DNA from: Kingdonia uniflora
Taxonomy: Eukaryota > Streptophyta > Magnoliopsida > Ranunculales > Circaeasteraceae
Length of the DNA: 64,000 nucleotides
Direction of reading: 5' to 3'
NCBI GenBank assembly: GCA_014058105.1
Contig: JACGCM010002198.1
Location: forward strand, 385,001 to 449,000
Positions within the stretch are counted from its first letter, which is position 1. Every line of letters begins with the position of its first letter. Shown piece after piece: positions 36,341 through 48,505 of this stretch. The position numbers and the translations under genes were made by a program. The notes beneath the pieces are model-generated. The model ran no database searches. It saw only the letters and a list, made by a program, of their open reading frames with translations, and had not been told where the DNA came from.

Positions 36341-36399
36341 CAGCATTCCGTCAGCTTCCGCCTTCGAAAGGCACTTAAGGTATGGTCCAGTGACCGACA

Positions 36400-36920
36400 T
36401 TCTATATAAGTCATCTTCATGAACTGTGTAACGCTTCAAGTTTTCAATTAACAGTCGGCACTCTTTTAGATCTTCTGGAAGTGGTCCATCATATTTATTC
36501 TATGGGGCAATATATGCGAGGAAAGGTTTCCTCCAATCATTTTCCTCTTCTTTATCGCCCCTAATGCTGATCGTATATAACGTTGGGAGATCAATACTGG
36601 GGGTTGAAATCACTTCAATTTGGAGGTACCTTGCTTCAGTACCTAAGACCCCAGCTAAGTAAGCTAAGGAATCGGCGTGTCTATTTTGTCTGCGAGGTAA
36701 AAAATTAAGAGTAGCTTTATCGAATTTGTTCATCCTGTCAGCAACTAGGGCTGCATAATAAACTATTTTTCCATTCTTCTTGTATCGCTCGGAGTAGTGG
36801 TAGATGGTCAACAATAAGTCACTATAGATCGATAGTCCAGGAACTTCGATCTCAAATGCCATGTCTAAGCCCTGAATTAATTCTTCGTACTTTATGGCAT
36901 TATTCGATGCTTAAAAGTTT
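36400..36920 (-). pseudogene. Tat-like gypsy RNase H region
   Basis: The open part (36862-36500) begins MAFEIEVPGLSIYSDLLLTI, the usual position of the RNase H aspartate. It continues with LNFLPRRQNRHADSLAYLA, the conserved HADxLA block of archaeal-type RNase H in Tat elements. The linker to integrase reads DGPLPEDLKECRLLIENLKR and VHEDDLYRMSVTGPYLKCL. Confidence 0.78.
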
Positions 36921-37199
36921 AAGCGGATAAACTTCTCGATTTTGTCATTTGAGGGTGCATTCAATACAGTTCCAATTCCTAACCCTGCAAGTCCTGCTGA
37001 TCCGTCTGTAAGAAGTTTCCAACCCTTCTGTGTAACCCATTCAGCTTGTTCTTCAAAGGGCCTTGAAGGTGGATCATCTTCAAGTTCTTCTGTTAGATTT
37101 GGATTGTGTTCTTCCCAATCTGGATCTTCTATTGGGAAGTCTTCTAAAAATTAGCAATTGTAAGATATTTTTCTGAGGTTTTCTATTTAAACTTAATGT

Positions 37200-38460
37200 C
37201 GTATTCTCCCAAAGCGATGAACCGTTATTGCACTCTATGTTATTTATCATGACCTTGACTGAATGAACTTGAAAATAGTGCTTGAGCTTGTATGAAGTGT
37301 AGGCAAGTATGAAGAATAGTCGCTCGATCTCAGAATATCATGGTTCTGCCAGTGTGAGGGTTTTGCATATGAAATACACTGGCTTCTCAATCTTTCGATC
37401 GAGTCGAATGAGAACCGAACAGAAAGAGTTATCTGTAACGGTAATGTAGATGATCAATTCCTCATTGCCTATCAGGGAATTTTTTATGGGAGATTTTCTA
37501 AGATAAATTATAAATTCTTGAAAAATAGAATCACATTTTGTTGTTCAATCGATCTTTTTATTTTGTTATCATTTGCCTCATTTGGTGGATCCACAAAAAA
37601 GCATGAACAACCATCAACATCGATCTGAACACTTGGAGACGAATCTGTTGATAGCTGTAATCTTGCCAACGAGCTTCTGTACATCTTTCCATGGAGATTA
37701 CAGCTCGAATCTGATGTAGATCAGCTTTAATTCCTTTCTTGTTGATGAGATGTCCCAGGAACTTACCAGAGTGCACTCCGAATTAACATTTATCTGAATT
37801 GAGCTTCATTCGGTATGACCGTAATATGTTGAAAACTGTATCGAGATGTGCAATATGATCCTTCTTCTGTAAGCTCTTGCAGAGTTGATCGTCAATATAT
37901 ACTTTAATGGTCTTCCCCAAGTGTTCTTTAAACATATTTGTCACTAGCCTATGATAGATTGCTTCAGCGTTCTTCAGTCAGAAAGGTATGACTTTGTAAA
38001 AGTAGAATCCTCTTTCAGTGATGAAGGTCATATTTTCTTAATCTTTGTCTAAGAGGGGTATCTAGGTGTATCCTGAAGCAGCGTCCATCATAGATAGTAA
38101 CTCGTGACCTGTTGTAGAATCAAGAATTTGATGAATGAAGGAAAGAGGATAACTATCTTTTGGTGTGTATTTGTTTAGATCTGTAAAATCTATACAAACT
38201 CAGACTTTCCCATTTTTCTTTGGAACTGCCACAATGTTTGAGATCCAATCCGGGTACTTAGCATCTCGAAGGAATCCGACCTCGATCAATTTATCAATTT
38301 TACTGCTGACCACATCTTTGAGATAAGGTAAAAGCCTCCTCTATTTCTGTTTGATTGTCGTAACTTTATCTTTGATACTCAATGTGTGACACGTCTTGGC
38401 TGGGTCAACTCCTAGCATTTCTTTGAAAGTCCAAATGAAAACATCTCGGTTCATCTGTAA
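37200..38460 (-). pseudogene. Tat-like gypsy reverse transcriptase
   Basis: Recognisable blocks on the minus strand in order: NIVAVPKKNGKV, CIDFTDLNKYTPKDSYPLSF, HELLSMMDAASGYT, the catalytic VYIDDQLCKSLQKKDHIAHL (the usual form is YVDD), and FLGHLINKKGIKADLHQI. About half a dozen stops break the frame. Order and spacing are normal for gypsy. Confidence 0.83.
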
Positions 38461-38499
38461 AAAATATATGAGAGCTTATTTCTCTTATTAAATCAGCTT

Positions 38500-39080
38500 A
38501 ACACCAATATAACTACGCCTACTAGGTCCATCAATCTCAATGTACTCTATAGGTTCTACTCTAGAAGGCTGAACATCAGTGTGATCAGCTTTTTGTAATT
38601 TATATGCAGCAAATCTGTTGGATGTGTCAAGTATGATACGATATTTTTGCAAGATCGTGAGAGCTTTTGACTTCTTTGGTCACATAGATGCCATCGTTGT
38701 ACTTAAAATGAAGTGCTTGATGGTATGTAGATGGGATCGCTTCCATATTGTGTAACTAGCAGTGGCCCATTATCCCCAGGTATCGAGATTTTGCATTGAT
38801 GATGTAGAAAACAATATTGATAGTGGTGGGTCCAGTAGTGGTTAGTAGGATGATCTTTCTTACTCGTTCATCTTTAGAGCCGCTAAAACCGATGATATCG
38901 ATATTAGTTGGTACTACTTGGCCTACTAGTCTCATTTGGTTAATTGTGCTCTAAAACGAATCTCAATACCGCTGCCTGTGTCTATCATCATGGTATGCAT
39001 GATGAATTTCATTTATCTTAAGCATAATAACCCGTACGCCATGATGTGGAAACTTGATATGACCAAAGTTGTAATCTTCA
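38500..39080 (-). pseudogene. Tat-like gypsy protease region
   Basis: The minus strand carries HTMMIDTGSG (38995-38960), the aspartic protease active-site motif DTG(S/A), with VVPTNIDIIGFSGSKDER downstream. Stops are present. It sits between gag and reverse transcriptase as expected. Confidence 0.72.
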
Positions 39081-39239
39081 AATAAAATTTCAGTTTGTCG
39101 ATTGCAAGATTCGGGAAGGAGTTTAACTTCTTTATCTTGAACTGTGAGGTCACAATATTACATTAACCTCCTCCTCTTGAATCTAGTTGAATTGTTGATC
39201 TGGTGAATCTCGAACATGTGACTGTGGTAGATGTGGTAC

Positions 39240-40890
39240 AAGTGTTTTTCCTTAGACTAATCTTCAACCTAAACTACTTCGATTTGCATCTTATAGCTTC
39301 CATTCCTATATCGTGCAATATCGATAATGTACTCATGCATTCTCCCGTCTTTGAAAATATATTCCAATAATCTCTAAAAGCGTAACAGTTGTCAGTTTCA
39401 TGATGTGTTACCTTGTGGTATAAACAATATGATTTGCCTTCAATTGGCTCTAGAGGCTGAGATACACGGTAAAACTTATCTTTCTCTAGCATTGGATAAA
39501 TCGTTGAGATCTTAATATTTATCTAGAAGGACTAGGCTAATAAGTTGCCTTTTCGTGACTTGCCTGTGTTTGCTTTAGCCCGCCTTCTATCACCCTGGCC
39601 ATCCTTTTGTTCACTGTCTCTATATGTATTTTGAGATTTTGTAATTAGGATGTTTATAGTAGATTTATGTCTTTCGGTCATCATCCTTTTCAGGTTGACA
39701 TACCCATTTACCTTGGCAATCATGTCTTCCAAAGACGAAGGTTTGTTCAAGAATATATACTCCTTAGCTTTACAATCGATCTGTAGTGCATTGGTAAATG
39801 CTGAAACGGCTATCTTCTAATCGAGATTATCAACCTTTTGAGTAAGTTCCAAAATTTTTTTTGCAAAGACCTCAAGCTTCTCCTTGTGAGACTGTTTAAA
39901 ACTAATAAGAGTGTATAAATTATCTTCCTTGTCTTTATTGTAAGCGTACGTCTTGACGAAGATCTTTTGTAGGTGGTGGAATGTGAGGATTTAATCTTTA
40001 GGTAGAGAATGTTATCATCGGAACGGTTCTCCTTGTAGGCTTGTATCAAACAGTCGACACAGAATGTGGCTTAAATTTAAATACAACGTCAATGAGTCCT
40101 GAAATTGCTGGATGCGTTCTTTAGGATCGGTATCTTTATACTTTCATATCTTCAGTGTGTAGAAACCAATCGGTACTTTCATATCAAACAACTCTTTGGC
40201 GATCGGAATACCTTACAATTTTGTCAAATTGTCCTTACTACCAAGAGCTTGAGCGTCTATTAATTCCTTAATTTACTGATCCATATGTTCCTATCTAACG
40301 TACTAGCATGGTACTTGAACGACTTGGCATACAGGTCAGGATTTATGAGTATTGTTTCCCTTGCACAAATGTTCACGAGCTAGTACCCTGGATAGAGGTC
40401 GTGGCTCCTCTTCTTAATGTCTAGAGGGCCTGCGTCCTCTGCCAATCTCTTACTGATCTTCCCATCCCAGATGAATTAAAGCTTCTGGGACGTGTGGATC
40501 ATTACGTGGATACCAGAAAGCTCCTTTTCTAGTTGCTCCTTGAGGTCCCAACCTACCTCATGCTGAAACTCTAAAATTTGCCACTATCTGATCACGTTCC
40601 CTAGGTCGTTAAACATGTTGATAGCCTTTCAGTGTTTATAAAGCAGTCTGCATCGTTGTTATCTGGTCTTCATGTCGTTTAAACTGTGATTATCGAGCTT
40701 GACGTTCATTTTTGATTTTTTATTCGCGAAGCTCGTGGTCGAGCAACAACTGACGTTCAAGCTCATTTTGCTTCTCTATTTCGGCATGGATGATCACCCT
40801 AAATTCTGCGGGCTGATCAAGTTTGATCAAGATTTAATGCTGAACTCCTATGGCTGGTCTCTTTGAAGTTACCATGATTAAAAATTGATC
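39240..40890 (-). pseudogene. Tat-like gypsy gag
   Basis: Open pieces at 39492-39274 (YCLYHKVTHHETDNCYAFRD, a CxxH-type motif seen near the C-terminus of Tat gag), 39750-39532 (SLEDMIAKVNGYVNLKRMMT) and 40049-39810. The stretch up to about 40890 is degraded and starts after the primer site. No intact frame. Confidence 0.68.
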
Positions 40891-40953
40891 GTTAAGTAAT
40901 TGTATGCCTTAGGATTTCATGGAAATGTCTTCTTTCCCATAGACGACACCAAA

Positions 40954-41473
40954 TGAAAGGGCCTAATTTCATAATATCTTGAATAAGCTCTTATACCAAA
41001 TGTACTTGTGACACAATTAGTATGACCAATAATATAAGATAATACAAGTGATTAGCGTGGAAACCTTTTAATAGGTGAAAACCGCTACCTTGGCTTGAGG
41101 ATTTAGTGACTATATCTTTATTGCTTGAGACAAATATTTTGATTTACAAGTTATGATCTCTTGAGTGAGATAAAGTTTTATTGATCCCCTTCTTCTTCTA
41201 TGTTTGGTATCTTTTACCTTAGTCTCGGTTCGTTTATATGTATCAACGCGTTCTCATACATTGGGGGAAAAGTGAAGGTTATCACTGTAACTGCCAGTTC
41301 GTGGGAGACATGTGTCCCTGACTTGTTTTGTTTTACTTAGAGTGCTTCAGACACGTTCTTCTATAGTTCATAGTCCATGTATCATTGTTAATAGTATATG
41401 TTACGTGCATGTTGCGTGAGCTTGACATGGTATTAGCTCAATGATATCCCAACCCGAGGGATAAGTCCCTACA
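40954..41473 (-). repeat. 5' LTR of the Tat-like element
   Basis: 520 bp with TG and CA ends, next to the primer-binding site (reverse complement of 40936-40953). Confidence 0.82.
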
Positions 41474-41478
41474 CTCTT

Positions 41479-41699
41479 CTTTTATAGAACACAAAAGAGA
41501 TTTGAATTCGCAACCCTAAGTCTAATATAAATATAATTTTACTAAAATTAGAAAAACTTTCTTTTTAACCTTGTGTTGGTTAAACAAGCAAGTTCCTAAA
41601 TCAACTTAACATCTCCAATAATAGAGAGGCTTGAATCATAAGAGCATAAATATAAATAGACTGTTGATGGTGAGAATGACCATTAGAGAACAATTCACA
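41479..41699 (-). repeat. Second part of the split 3' LTR (small LTR element)
   Basis: Continues the match (CTTTTATAGAACA through ATTCACA) for 221 bases right after the large insertion and its CTCTT flank. Confidence 0.85.
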
Positions 41700-42599
41700 T
41701 TAAATCCCTCCCTCTGCGAAAGATTTCTACTACAAAATCAATAAATTTTGGACCACTATAGAACTCGGAACTTTCTAATGTGGCATACCCGCCTTCAAAC
41801 TTTAAATTCTACCATGAAGTTTACCGCAACCCGAAGTTGTACCCAAGTGCGGGGGGTATATGATGTAGTCACCAACATCCCTACGTCTATTTACAACTAA
41901 AATTAAAAGCTAAAAAAATACTGTGGTCCGCTCCTCGAAACCCTGCTACGAGGCTTTCCCAAAATAGATCAACAAACATAAATAATTCTTCGCCTGGAGC
42001 CATCATCTCCCCCGTACGGATTAAATATTGGAATACCTCGGACTGTAACATGAGTGAACGGAACTATTGGGCGAGGCTAATTTCCATCTTGTGATTCATA
42101 CGTGTCTCATAAATCTACTGCTGAGTAGAACGTTAATTGATAGCTACTATGAAAGATACATTGTTTTGTTCGACTCGACTAGGCCTTTTGACCGTACTCA
42201 CTACTGGAGCTGGTTGTTTTTGTTCATAAGCATGTGCACAACACATACTGCTGGAGTTGTCTCTCCTAAATGATAAGTTGTAACTGTTTGTATGGTATCG
42301 CACTCCCTCATTTCTCTACATTTTATAGACGGTTCCTCTTCTTTTGGTTCTCTCATCCAATCGTGAAGATGAATCAGCGATAGGTACTCAGGAGAGATAG
42401 TAGGATGACTTGTGTTTGATTAGAGTGCGGGACAAGGCGGCTTTGGGAGAGGGTCTGGCTTGGGCTTGATTTGGGCCTCACAGGCTAGGCTTACTGCCGG
42501 TTTACTCAAGTAAGAAAATTTTCCATCGCTGGTGCCACCGGCGCTGCTATGGTACCGACCACTATCAGGACTGATATCGGCTTCAGCAGTCCTTGTTGG
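41700..42599. other. Internal region of the small LTR element, no gene
   Basis: Non-coding internal DNA between the gag-like frame and the 3' LTR of the small LTR element. No protease, reverse transcriptase or integrase signal. Confidence 0.55.
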
Positions 42600-42948
42600 T
42601 TAAATTCTGGGGTGGGTCGTCTCTAGACAGAAACCTCGTGGTTGGTCGATTGTTGTTGTTGCCGGTCCGTTAGCCTTGGGTTGTACCTCGATTTCCTCAA
42701 CATCACAAGTTTTGGCCTCGAAAGCAAGACTTGCAAATAGATTGTTAAGTTCATCGCTCCTCGCGGTGACTCTTCCCTCAAAAGAGGGGTTTTCTAGTAC
42801 GCCCAACGGAGGTGGTTAGGGGGATGGGAAAAATGTTCCCTTTCTAAAAGCCTCTACAAGCTTATCAAGCTTATCTGATATCCTCGACACATCTTGAGCG
42901 AGTATAGGTTTCTTTGTCATCGGTCTTCCACGAGGCATCTTACTCTTA
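42600..42948 (-). pseudogene. Short gag-like frame of the small LTR element
   Basis: The minus strand opens with MPRGRPMTKKPILAQDVSR then SDKLDKLVEAFRKGTFFPSP, one stop, then SFEGRVTARSDELNNLFASL. It lies just downstream of the primer site, where gag is expected. The family was not recognised. One internal stop makes it a pseudogene as read. Confidence 0.5.
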
Positions 42949-42993
42949 AAACTTACTACACCGGAATCTTAACGCAGCTCTGGTACCAATTAA

Positions 42994-43368
42994 TGTAAAT
43001 CTATGAATGCAAAAGCTTAATTCGTATGTGATTAACATTAAGTTTGAACTAAATCTCAAATAAAGTTTAATAAAAGAAAAACTCAACTCTTTTCATAAAC
43101 AAAATTAACTCCCCTAACTACTTAAAAACAAATAACTTAGACCTTCACTTTTATAGAACATAAAGAAGATTAGAATTAGCAACCTTAATTATAATATAAA
43201 TACAATTCTACTAAAAATGGGAAAACTTCATTTTTAACCTTGTGTTGATTAAACAAGCAAGTCCCTAAATCAACTTAGCATCTCCAACAATGGAGAGACT
43301 TGAAACATAAGAGCATAAATATAAATAGTTCGTTGATGGTGAAAATGACCATTAGAGGACTATTCACA
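42994..43368 (-). repeat. Intact 5' LTR of the small LTR element
   Basis: 375 bp, from TGTAAATCTATG to TATTCACA, adjacent to the primer site on the minus strand. Confidence 0.87.
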
Positions 43369-44894
43369 TCAGCGGGTCTCAGAAGATGGGAAACTCTAGT
43401 ATAAGAATTATAACCCCTTCCGTGGAGAGTATCTTGTGTAGCTTCATTCAAAAACTAGAATAAATTTATATGTTTTTGTTTTGCTTTTTTTCTGGTGTGG
43501 GATCCAGATGCCTGCTATTGTTTCTGATTTTGGTCATGGAATGGCTACCTTCAGTCTTGATACGTGTTTCTAAGGTAAAAATATTATGCAATTCTAATTT
43601 CCCTATATGAGGTTTTTATTCCTTGAGTTTAGAGGCTAGAACATTATGTGCAACTAGATTTAGATGATTTTTTCAAGAATATATATAATGAGTGATCAAA
43701 AGATTTGATCTCTCACTAAAGTTCTATAACCCTGGAGAATAGGTTGTTGCTTTAGCTGATTCATCCATAATCATGTTATGTTGTTGTAGGTTTGTTGAAG
43801 GCGTTGCACTTACGTAGTATTGCGTGTGGAAACCAAATTACTAACTTTATGGATGTTTGGTTCCTCATCGGTCCACCAACATTGGCACTTTAAACGAAAC
43901 TCCCTCACTGTCACTCTCATTGTGTAAGTTGAAGCAAACTATATTATTTTGTCTAAAATTTAGTATATTGAATTGTTGATGACAACAGTTTTGCAATTTA
44001 ATGATGGAAGTCAAAGTGATAGATAAGGGATAAGCCAAATTATTATATTTTGGTGTCTACTTCAAATTATTTATTTACTTATCTGTGCAAACTGATGATC
44101 TTTGTTTGCTTTATAACAGGCATTCATTCTCTAAGGCATTGCCCCCTTTGCCTTTTATAAGGAATACAATGTTCATCCTAAAATACTGAGCATTGGGTAT
44201 GCTTTTTTTTTCATCCAACTTTAACTTTCCTTTCACGTCTTTTTATACATAGTTCAAAATACTAACCATTGGGCATGTTTTCTTACCCTCAAGCCCCAAA
44301 TTTCTTTTCACTTTTATTTGCACATCGATAAAACTATAAGCTCAAAATAGGAAGAGCGCTCATTAACTTGAGAGGTCGATGGTTAAAATCCATCTAGTTC
44401 TAATATTTAAAATATATATGTATATATTTTTTGTAATTAAAATATTTCATTAAATTTGTATATGCGACACATAAAGCAACTTATACCGCAATCAAGAAAG
44501 TGTTTAATACGCATTAAATAACTTGCATTACCGATGCAAATTTATAGAAATTCAACAATTTTGGCGGCTTATTTTATAGTAGTTAAATTGTAATGCATAA
44601 AACAATAGATAAATTAGTTGAAAATTGTAGGATACTACACAATATGTGACTCTTCTTTATCTCATATTATTGCGACGCATAAAATGACTAAAATATGTAT
44701 CAAAATTTTTACGAAAAATGACATATTGCGACATGATTTGCACTCGTAAAATTACGACACAAGTAAAAGTCACAAACCATAAACTACTGCAAAAATTATG
44801 ACATATATTGTTAACAACGGCCTAACATCTCCCTGTTGCTCGGTATAAGTAGCTTTTCTCAAATGTATCTAACCAAAACTAATCTATATATATG
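43369..44894. other. No gene recognised
   Basis: AT-rich. 44455-44820 contains scattered GCGACGCAT, TTGCGACATG and TACGACACAAG motifs resembling CACTA subterminal repeats, but no convincing terminal repeat was found. Confidence 0.4.
44347..44410 (+). other. tRNA-like sequence, possible SINE or tRNA relic
   Basis: AGCGCTCATTAACTTGAGAG can form a short anticodon-like stem. It is followed by a five-pair T-arm (GATGG, 7-base loop, CCATC). The D-arm and acceptor stem are not convincing. Low confidence. Confidence 0.22.
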
Positions 44895-45032
44895 GGGAAG
44901 GATTCGTATAGACTCAAAAATGCTACACTCACCAAATACTTGGCATTTGTTTTAACTGGTAATGAAGTGGCAATGATGGTTTTTTTAAAAGGCAGGTGGT
45001 AATGACGTGCGTCCCCCTCCCTCTATTTTTAT

Positions 45033-45063
<31 letters not shown>

Positions 45064-46029
45064 CATCTACTTTAATTTGAATTGAGATCTCTCTCTCACT
45101 CTACCTTATTTTTTAAGATATGTGTTTCCCTCTTTATCTATCTCAATAACAAGTAAAACGATTTTAGCATTGTGGTTTGGGTTATTGGATGATTGATTTC
45201 GTGCAGATTCGTTGAAATTTTGAGGATGGGGATCCCTTAGAAGATTGATTGTGATTGTGTGTACATCACTGAGGCGATCTCTCTTACTAGAGGAGATTTG
45301 GTTGGTTTTATTTGGGTGATTTGTATTTTAGTTTTTTTCTTTTTTTCTTGTGATTTTCAGTTGTGATATTGATGATTAATGTTGGTTGGTGGTGTTGCTT
45401 CAGTAGGTGACGGTGATTTACAGATGCTATGGTTTTTTAAGTCTATACCTCTTTAAGAAAAGCGCATTTCAAATTGTTTATTAGTTTTGTGCCGAATATA
45501 TGTGATCGATAATTTCATAAACTCAATTATCGATTGCAACATTAATAGAGTTGGGGTATGATTGACTTTAAAATTCCAATTGTTTGTGGGAGTGGATTGA
45601 AGTCTCTCAAAAAAGAGTTGGGGTGTGATTGACTTTGAAATAGTACAGGTTTATAAGTTGTGACTTGCACAATTGTGTTGAATGCTCGACATTTCTTTTA
45701 TGGCCAGAGATAATAAAATTGTCGATGGGTACACTTACCGACAATTTATAGATGGCAATGTTGTCAATCCATACGTCATCATTATCTTCCGCTTATTCTT
45801 TTACTCTCGCTGAAAAATAATTAGTCAGATTCAATCACTCTCTTTAAAGAATGGTTACTCTCGAAGAACAATTACATAAATGTAAATAAACTTTTTGTGA
45901 TGGCTAACAAGTTCATTGTAACCCATTTTACTGGTAATGTATTTTAGCTTATGCGAGTTTTAATCATAGAAGTGGAGTTATTATTCATGATTTGTATATG
46001 ATTGATCTTCGGTAAACTTCAGCTATGTT

Positions 46030-46520
46030 TTATTGTCGACCAGTGCATTAAACTTCAGTGATATTTTGGCACTCCACAAAATTGTCAATCAATGCGTAAT
46101 TTAACAATTTTTGCACTCCACAAAATTATTGATCAATGCATAAATTGTCGATCAATGCATAATTTGACAATTTTGGCAGTCCAGAAAATTATCGATCACT
46201 GCATAAATCTACAATTTTGACACTCAACCAAATTGTCGATGGATGCATAAATCGACAATTTTGGTTATTCACGAAAAAATCATTTTTACAAAATTGTCGA
46301 TCAATGCATAAATCGACAGTTTTGGCCATTCACAAAATTTTACTTAAAATGGTGGTTGATCAATGCATGATTCGACAATCTTTACATTCACAAAATTATC
46401 AATCATCAATACGGAATTCGACAATTTTGGCAATTCAAAAGTGTCGATGTCGATCAATACATATCAACAATTTTGGCACATTCACGAATCAATCGACAAT
46501 TTTTGAATTCCACAATTCTG
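46030..46520. repeat. Palindromic minisatellite
   Basis: About ten degenerate units built on AAATTGTCGATCAATGCATA followed by AATCGACAATTTTGGC and a CATTCACAA-like spacer. The period varies from about 45 to 70 bases. Each unit is itself an imperfect inverted repeat (ATTGTCGA / TCGACAAT). The 121-codon frame across it is an artefact of the repeat. Confidence 0.85.
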
Positions 46521-47583
46521 AACTTATCCCCAAACTTATTGGATTTTCAATTCAACAGATAATCGGGATGGAAAAAATGTAACCACAACGTTTGGCAGTG
46601 ATGTAATATTACATATAAAAATGCTCATAATTAAAGTTATGAGATATTTAGCAAAACCTGAAACCAATAATTACAATTTAAATTCCAACAACAACAACCT
46701 TTACACATACCCTTTGAAACCTCCTCTCCTAATAATAACTGTGGCAAAGAAGTGCACAGTTTACAATAAACCCAAAATCAACAACAATAATTGCAAAGAT
46801 ATAGTAGAGTAAGAAGGATAAAGATATGTTGCAAGGAAGAAAGATGTGATGTTAGTGACAAAGTAGTCGAAGAATCGCATGGATAAAAACCTTAAAATTG
46901 TTCTTCAGCACCAAATCATCACACAATCTCTAACGATCAAACCCCCAAATACGTTCTTCAATTTTCTTTGTTCTGAGAGAGAGATGGGGGGGAGAGAGAG
47001 TCTTCAATTTACTACTTCCACCATTGTTCTTCACTAGGTAGATAGAATGAGAGTGAGAGAGAGTCTGCTCTAATTTTAAATTATTTTGAATGAGGAGAGA
47101 GAGGGAGACTAAATCACATGAAGAAAGAGAATGTATCTCTCTTGTGGTCGGAGCTAGGGTTTTCAACCAGGGGGTTCAAAATAAGGGTATGAGGGAGGAA
47201 GCCTCAGAAGAAAAAATAATATTTAAGGGTGACTTTTTGGCATATAGAAAAATGAACCATAAAACTAGTTAAACTATGATGGAGATAGGACCTTGAACCC
47301 ATGTCTCCTCCATCAAAATACCAAGTAATAATTAGTTGGGTTACAGTACCTATGGCATAATTTGAGGGGGTTCAAATATGTAATAACTACACTAAATGAT
47401 TTTTTTGTATGGGTAAAATTGCTACATCAAAGGACAGTTCCCGGCAACCAGAGGGTTCAGTTGACCCTCCTGGAACACCCCTGGCTTTGTCCCTATTTTC
47501 TGTGACATCTAATTTCCACGTAATAAACTAATTGTCTATTTGCCACCACCGCTATTAGATGAGTGGTTTCTAATGAGTGGGAC
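46521..47583. other. No firm gene; possible 5' leader on the minus strand
   Basis: Around 46975-47160 the minus strand resembles a plant 5' leader: AAAACCCTAGCTCCGACC followed by long CT-rich tracts. No coding exon of a known family follows, so this is only suggestive. Confidence 0.3.
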
Positions 47584-47667
47584 TTGAGTGTAGCATTTTT
47601 TAGTGTACGTGAATCGATATATATCTTCTACACTCACTAAAGGCAACCAAACAAACATGACTCAAAG

Positions 47668-47990
47668 TTATGGTTTGATCACTCAAAACAGACTAAATTG
47701 CAACTAAATTAGGTCAAATTGGCACTCATTAGGTTAAGTCGAACCTCTTGGAAGTCAAATTGTTCACCAAGGCCAGGTTTATGCTGTGACTTGGTGCAGA
47801 CCTCAATGGGAGCTGACTCATCGACGATTTCTTGTTGTGTTTTAGATGAACTCGTCGATCGAGTTGTTGCCAAACGAGATTTAGAATCGGAGCAACCTGA
47901 TTCATGCCGTAACTCTTCTTGTGTGATCTATTTTTCTTCATCGTCTACAATTGGATCATACTCTTCTACTGCTACCATTTGAGGTCAAAT
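47668..47990 (-). other. Possible exon-like fragment, family unknown
   Basis: The minus strand reads MVAVEEYDPIVDDEEK, one stop, ITQEELRHESGCSDSKSRLA, SSKTQQEIVDESAPIEV and GLGEQFDFQEVRLNLMSA. The composition looks like coding sequence and is better than the opposite strand, but no family was recognised. Confidence 0.3.
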
Positions 47991-48313
47991 TAAGGAACTG
48001 TTTGGTTCTGAGATTTTGAATTATACGAATTTTATAATTTTTGTATTTGTTTTTATTGTATTGTTTCAATTATTATTATTATTTTGATAGTTTGGCTGGA
48101 ACTATAGAGGTGAGAGGCAAAAAAGTTAAGAGGTAAGAGCATCCACAGCAGCTGGGTGAAGGATGACATGGAGGGTAGATTCCCATCCTTCACTCTCATT
48201 TGGACAAATTAATACACCCCACAACAGCTAGGTGACTACGCCTACATGGCTTTGCAATATCCACCCTATGGGTAGATTCTCCACCCTATGGGTAGATATT
48301 TGGTGGATTAATA

Positions 48314-48505
48314 CCGCGCGGTTCTAAACTGTGCTTAGGGAGTGAGCCAATGAGATGATGACACTTGTTAAGCTTTCAGAGGCCCTTTTCTTGCGCAGTT
48401 CAGAACTGCGCGTATATACATCGGTTAAGATAGAGACACGTGGACGGCTGAGATTTGATGGTGTGTGCAGCGGCTAGTTCTTACCACGCAGTTGAGAACT
48501 ACGCT
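48314..48505. repeat. Left subterminal palindromic motifs of the Harbinger element
   Basis: Three motifs: CCGCGCGGTTCTAAACTGTG (48314), GCGCAGTTCAGAACTGCGCG (48393-48412, nearly perfect palindrome) and CACGCAGTTGAGAACTACGC (48484-48503). Matching motifs occur near the right end. Confidence 0.75.

Larger units (their letters stand above)
23337..41473 (-). mobile_element. Large Tat-like gypsy LTR retrotransposon
   Basis: 18.1 kb, minus strand. The high-coordinate LTR (40954-41473, TGAAAGGGCC to CCCTACA) is the 5' LTR. It is followed on the minus strand by TTTGGTGTCGTCTATGGG, the primer site typical of Tat-type elements. Gag, protease, reverse transcriptase, RNase H and integrase follow in gypsy order. 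The low-coordinate LTR matches for about 180 bases from 23337. The 5-mers flanking the element are CTTCC and CTCTT; the undisturbed copy of the target LTR has CTTCA there, consistent with a mutated 5 bp duplication. Between integrase and the 3' LTR lies a long extra region with + strand coding sequence. All frames are broken. Confidence 0.85.
23183..43368 (-). mobile_element. Small LTR element (375 bp LTRs), split by an 18 kb insertion
   Basis: One LTR is intact (42994-43368). The other is split into 23183-23336 and 41479-41699, whose lengths (154 + 221) sum to exactly 375. Next to the intact LTR is GCTCTGGTACCA, the reverse complement of an initiator-Met primer site. Next to the split LTR the minus strand has a purine tract (GAGGGAGGGATTTAA). 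The element therefore reads on the minus strand. Without the insertion it is about 2.05 kb, with only a short gag-like frame, so it is non-autonomous. No flanking 5 bp duplication was found. Confidence 0.8.
44895..47616. mobile_element. Mutator-like non-autonomous element (TIR-defined)
   Basis: Left GATTCGTATAGACTCAAAAA then TGCTACACTCA (44901-44931); the reverse complement of the right side is GATTCACGTACACTAAAAAA then TGCTACACTCA (47585-47615). About 25 of 31 bases match, and weaker similarity (GGCAATG/GGTGGCAA) continues inward. The immediate flanks are both (TA)n-rich, so a target duplication cannot be judged. No transposase inside. It contains the palindromic minisatellite and a (TC)n tract at 45033-45058. 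Confidence 0.5.

Noticed and set aside
44455..44820. Another CACTA end, based on GCGACG-type motifs and ACTACTGCAAAAATTATGAC
   Set aside because: No partner terminal repeat was found and the first bases do not match CACTA, so support is too weak.
46030..46520. CRISPR-like array
   Set aside because: Units are degenerate and palindromic without uniform spacers, there are no cas genes, and the DNA is plant nuclear.
46217..46582. 121-codon open frame
   Set aside because: It runs along the palindromic minisatellite and has repeat-derived composition.
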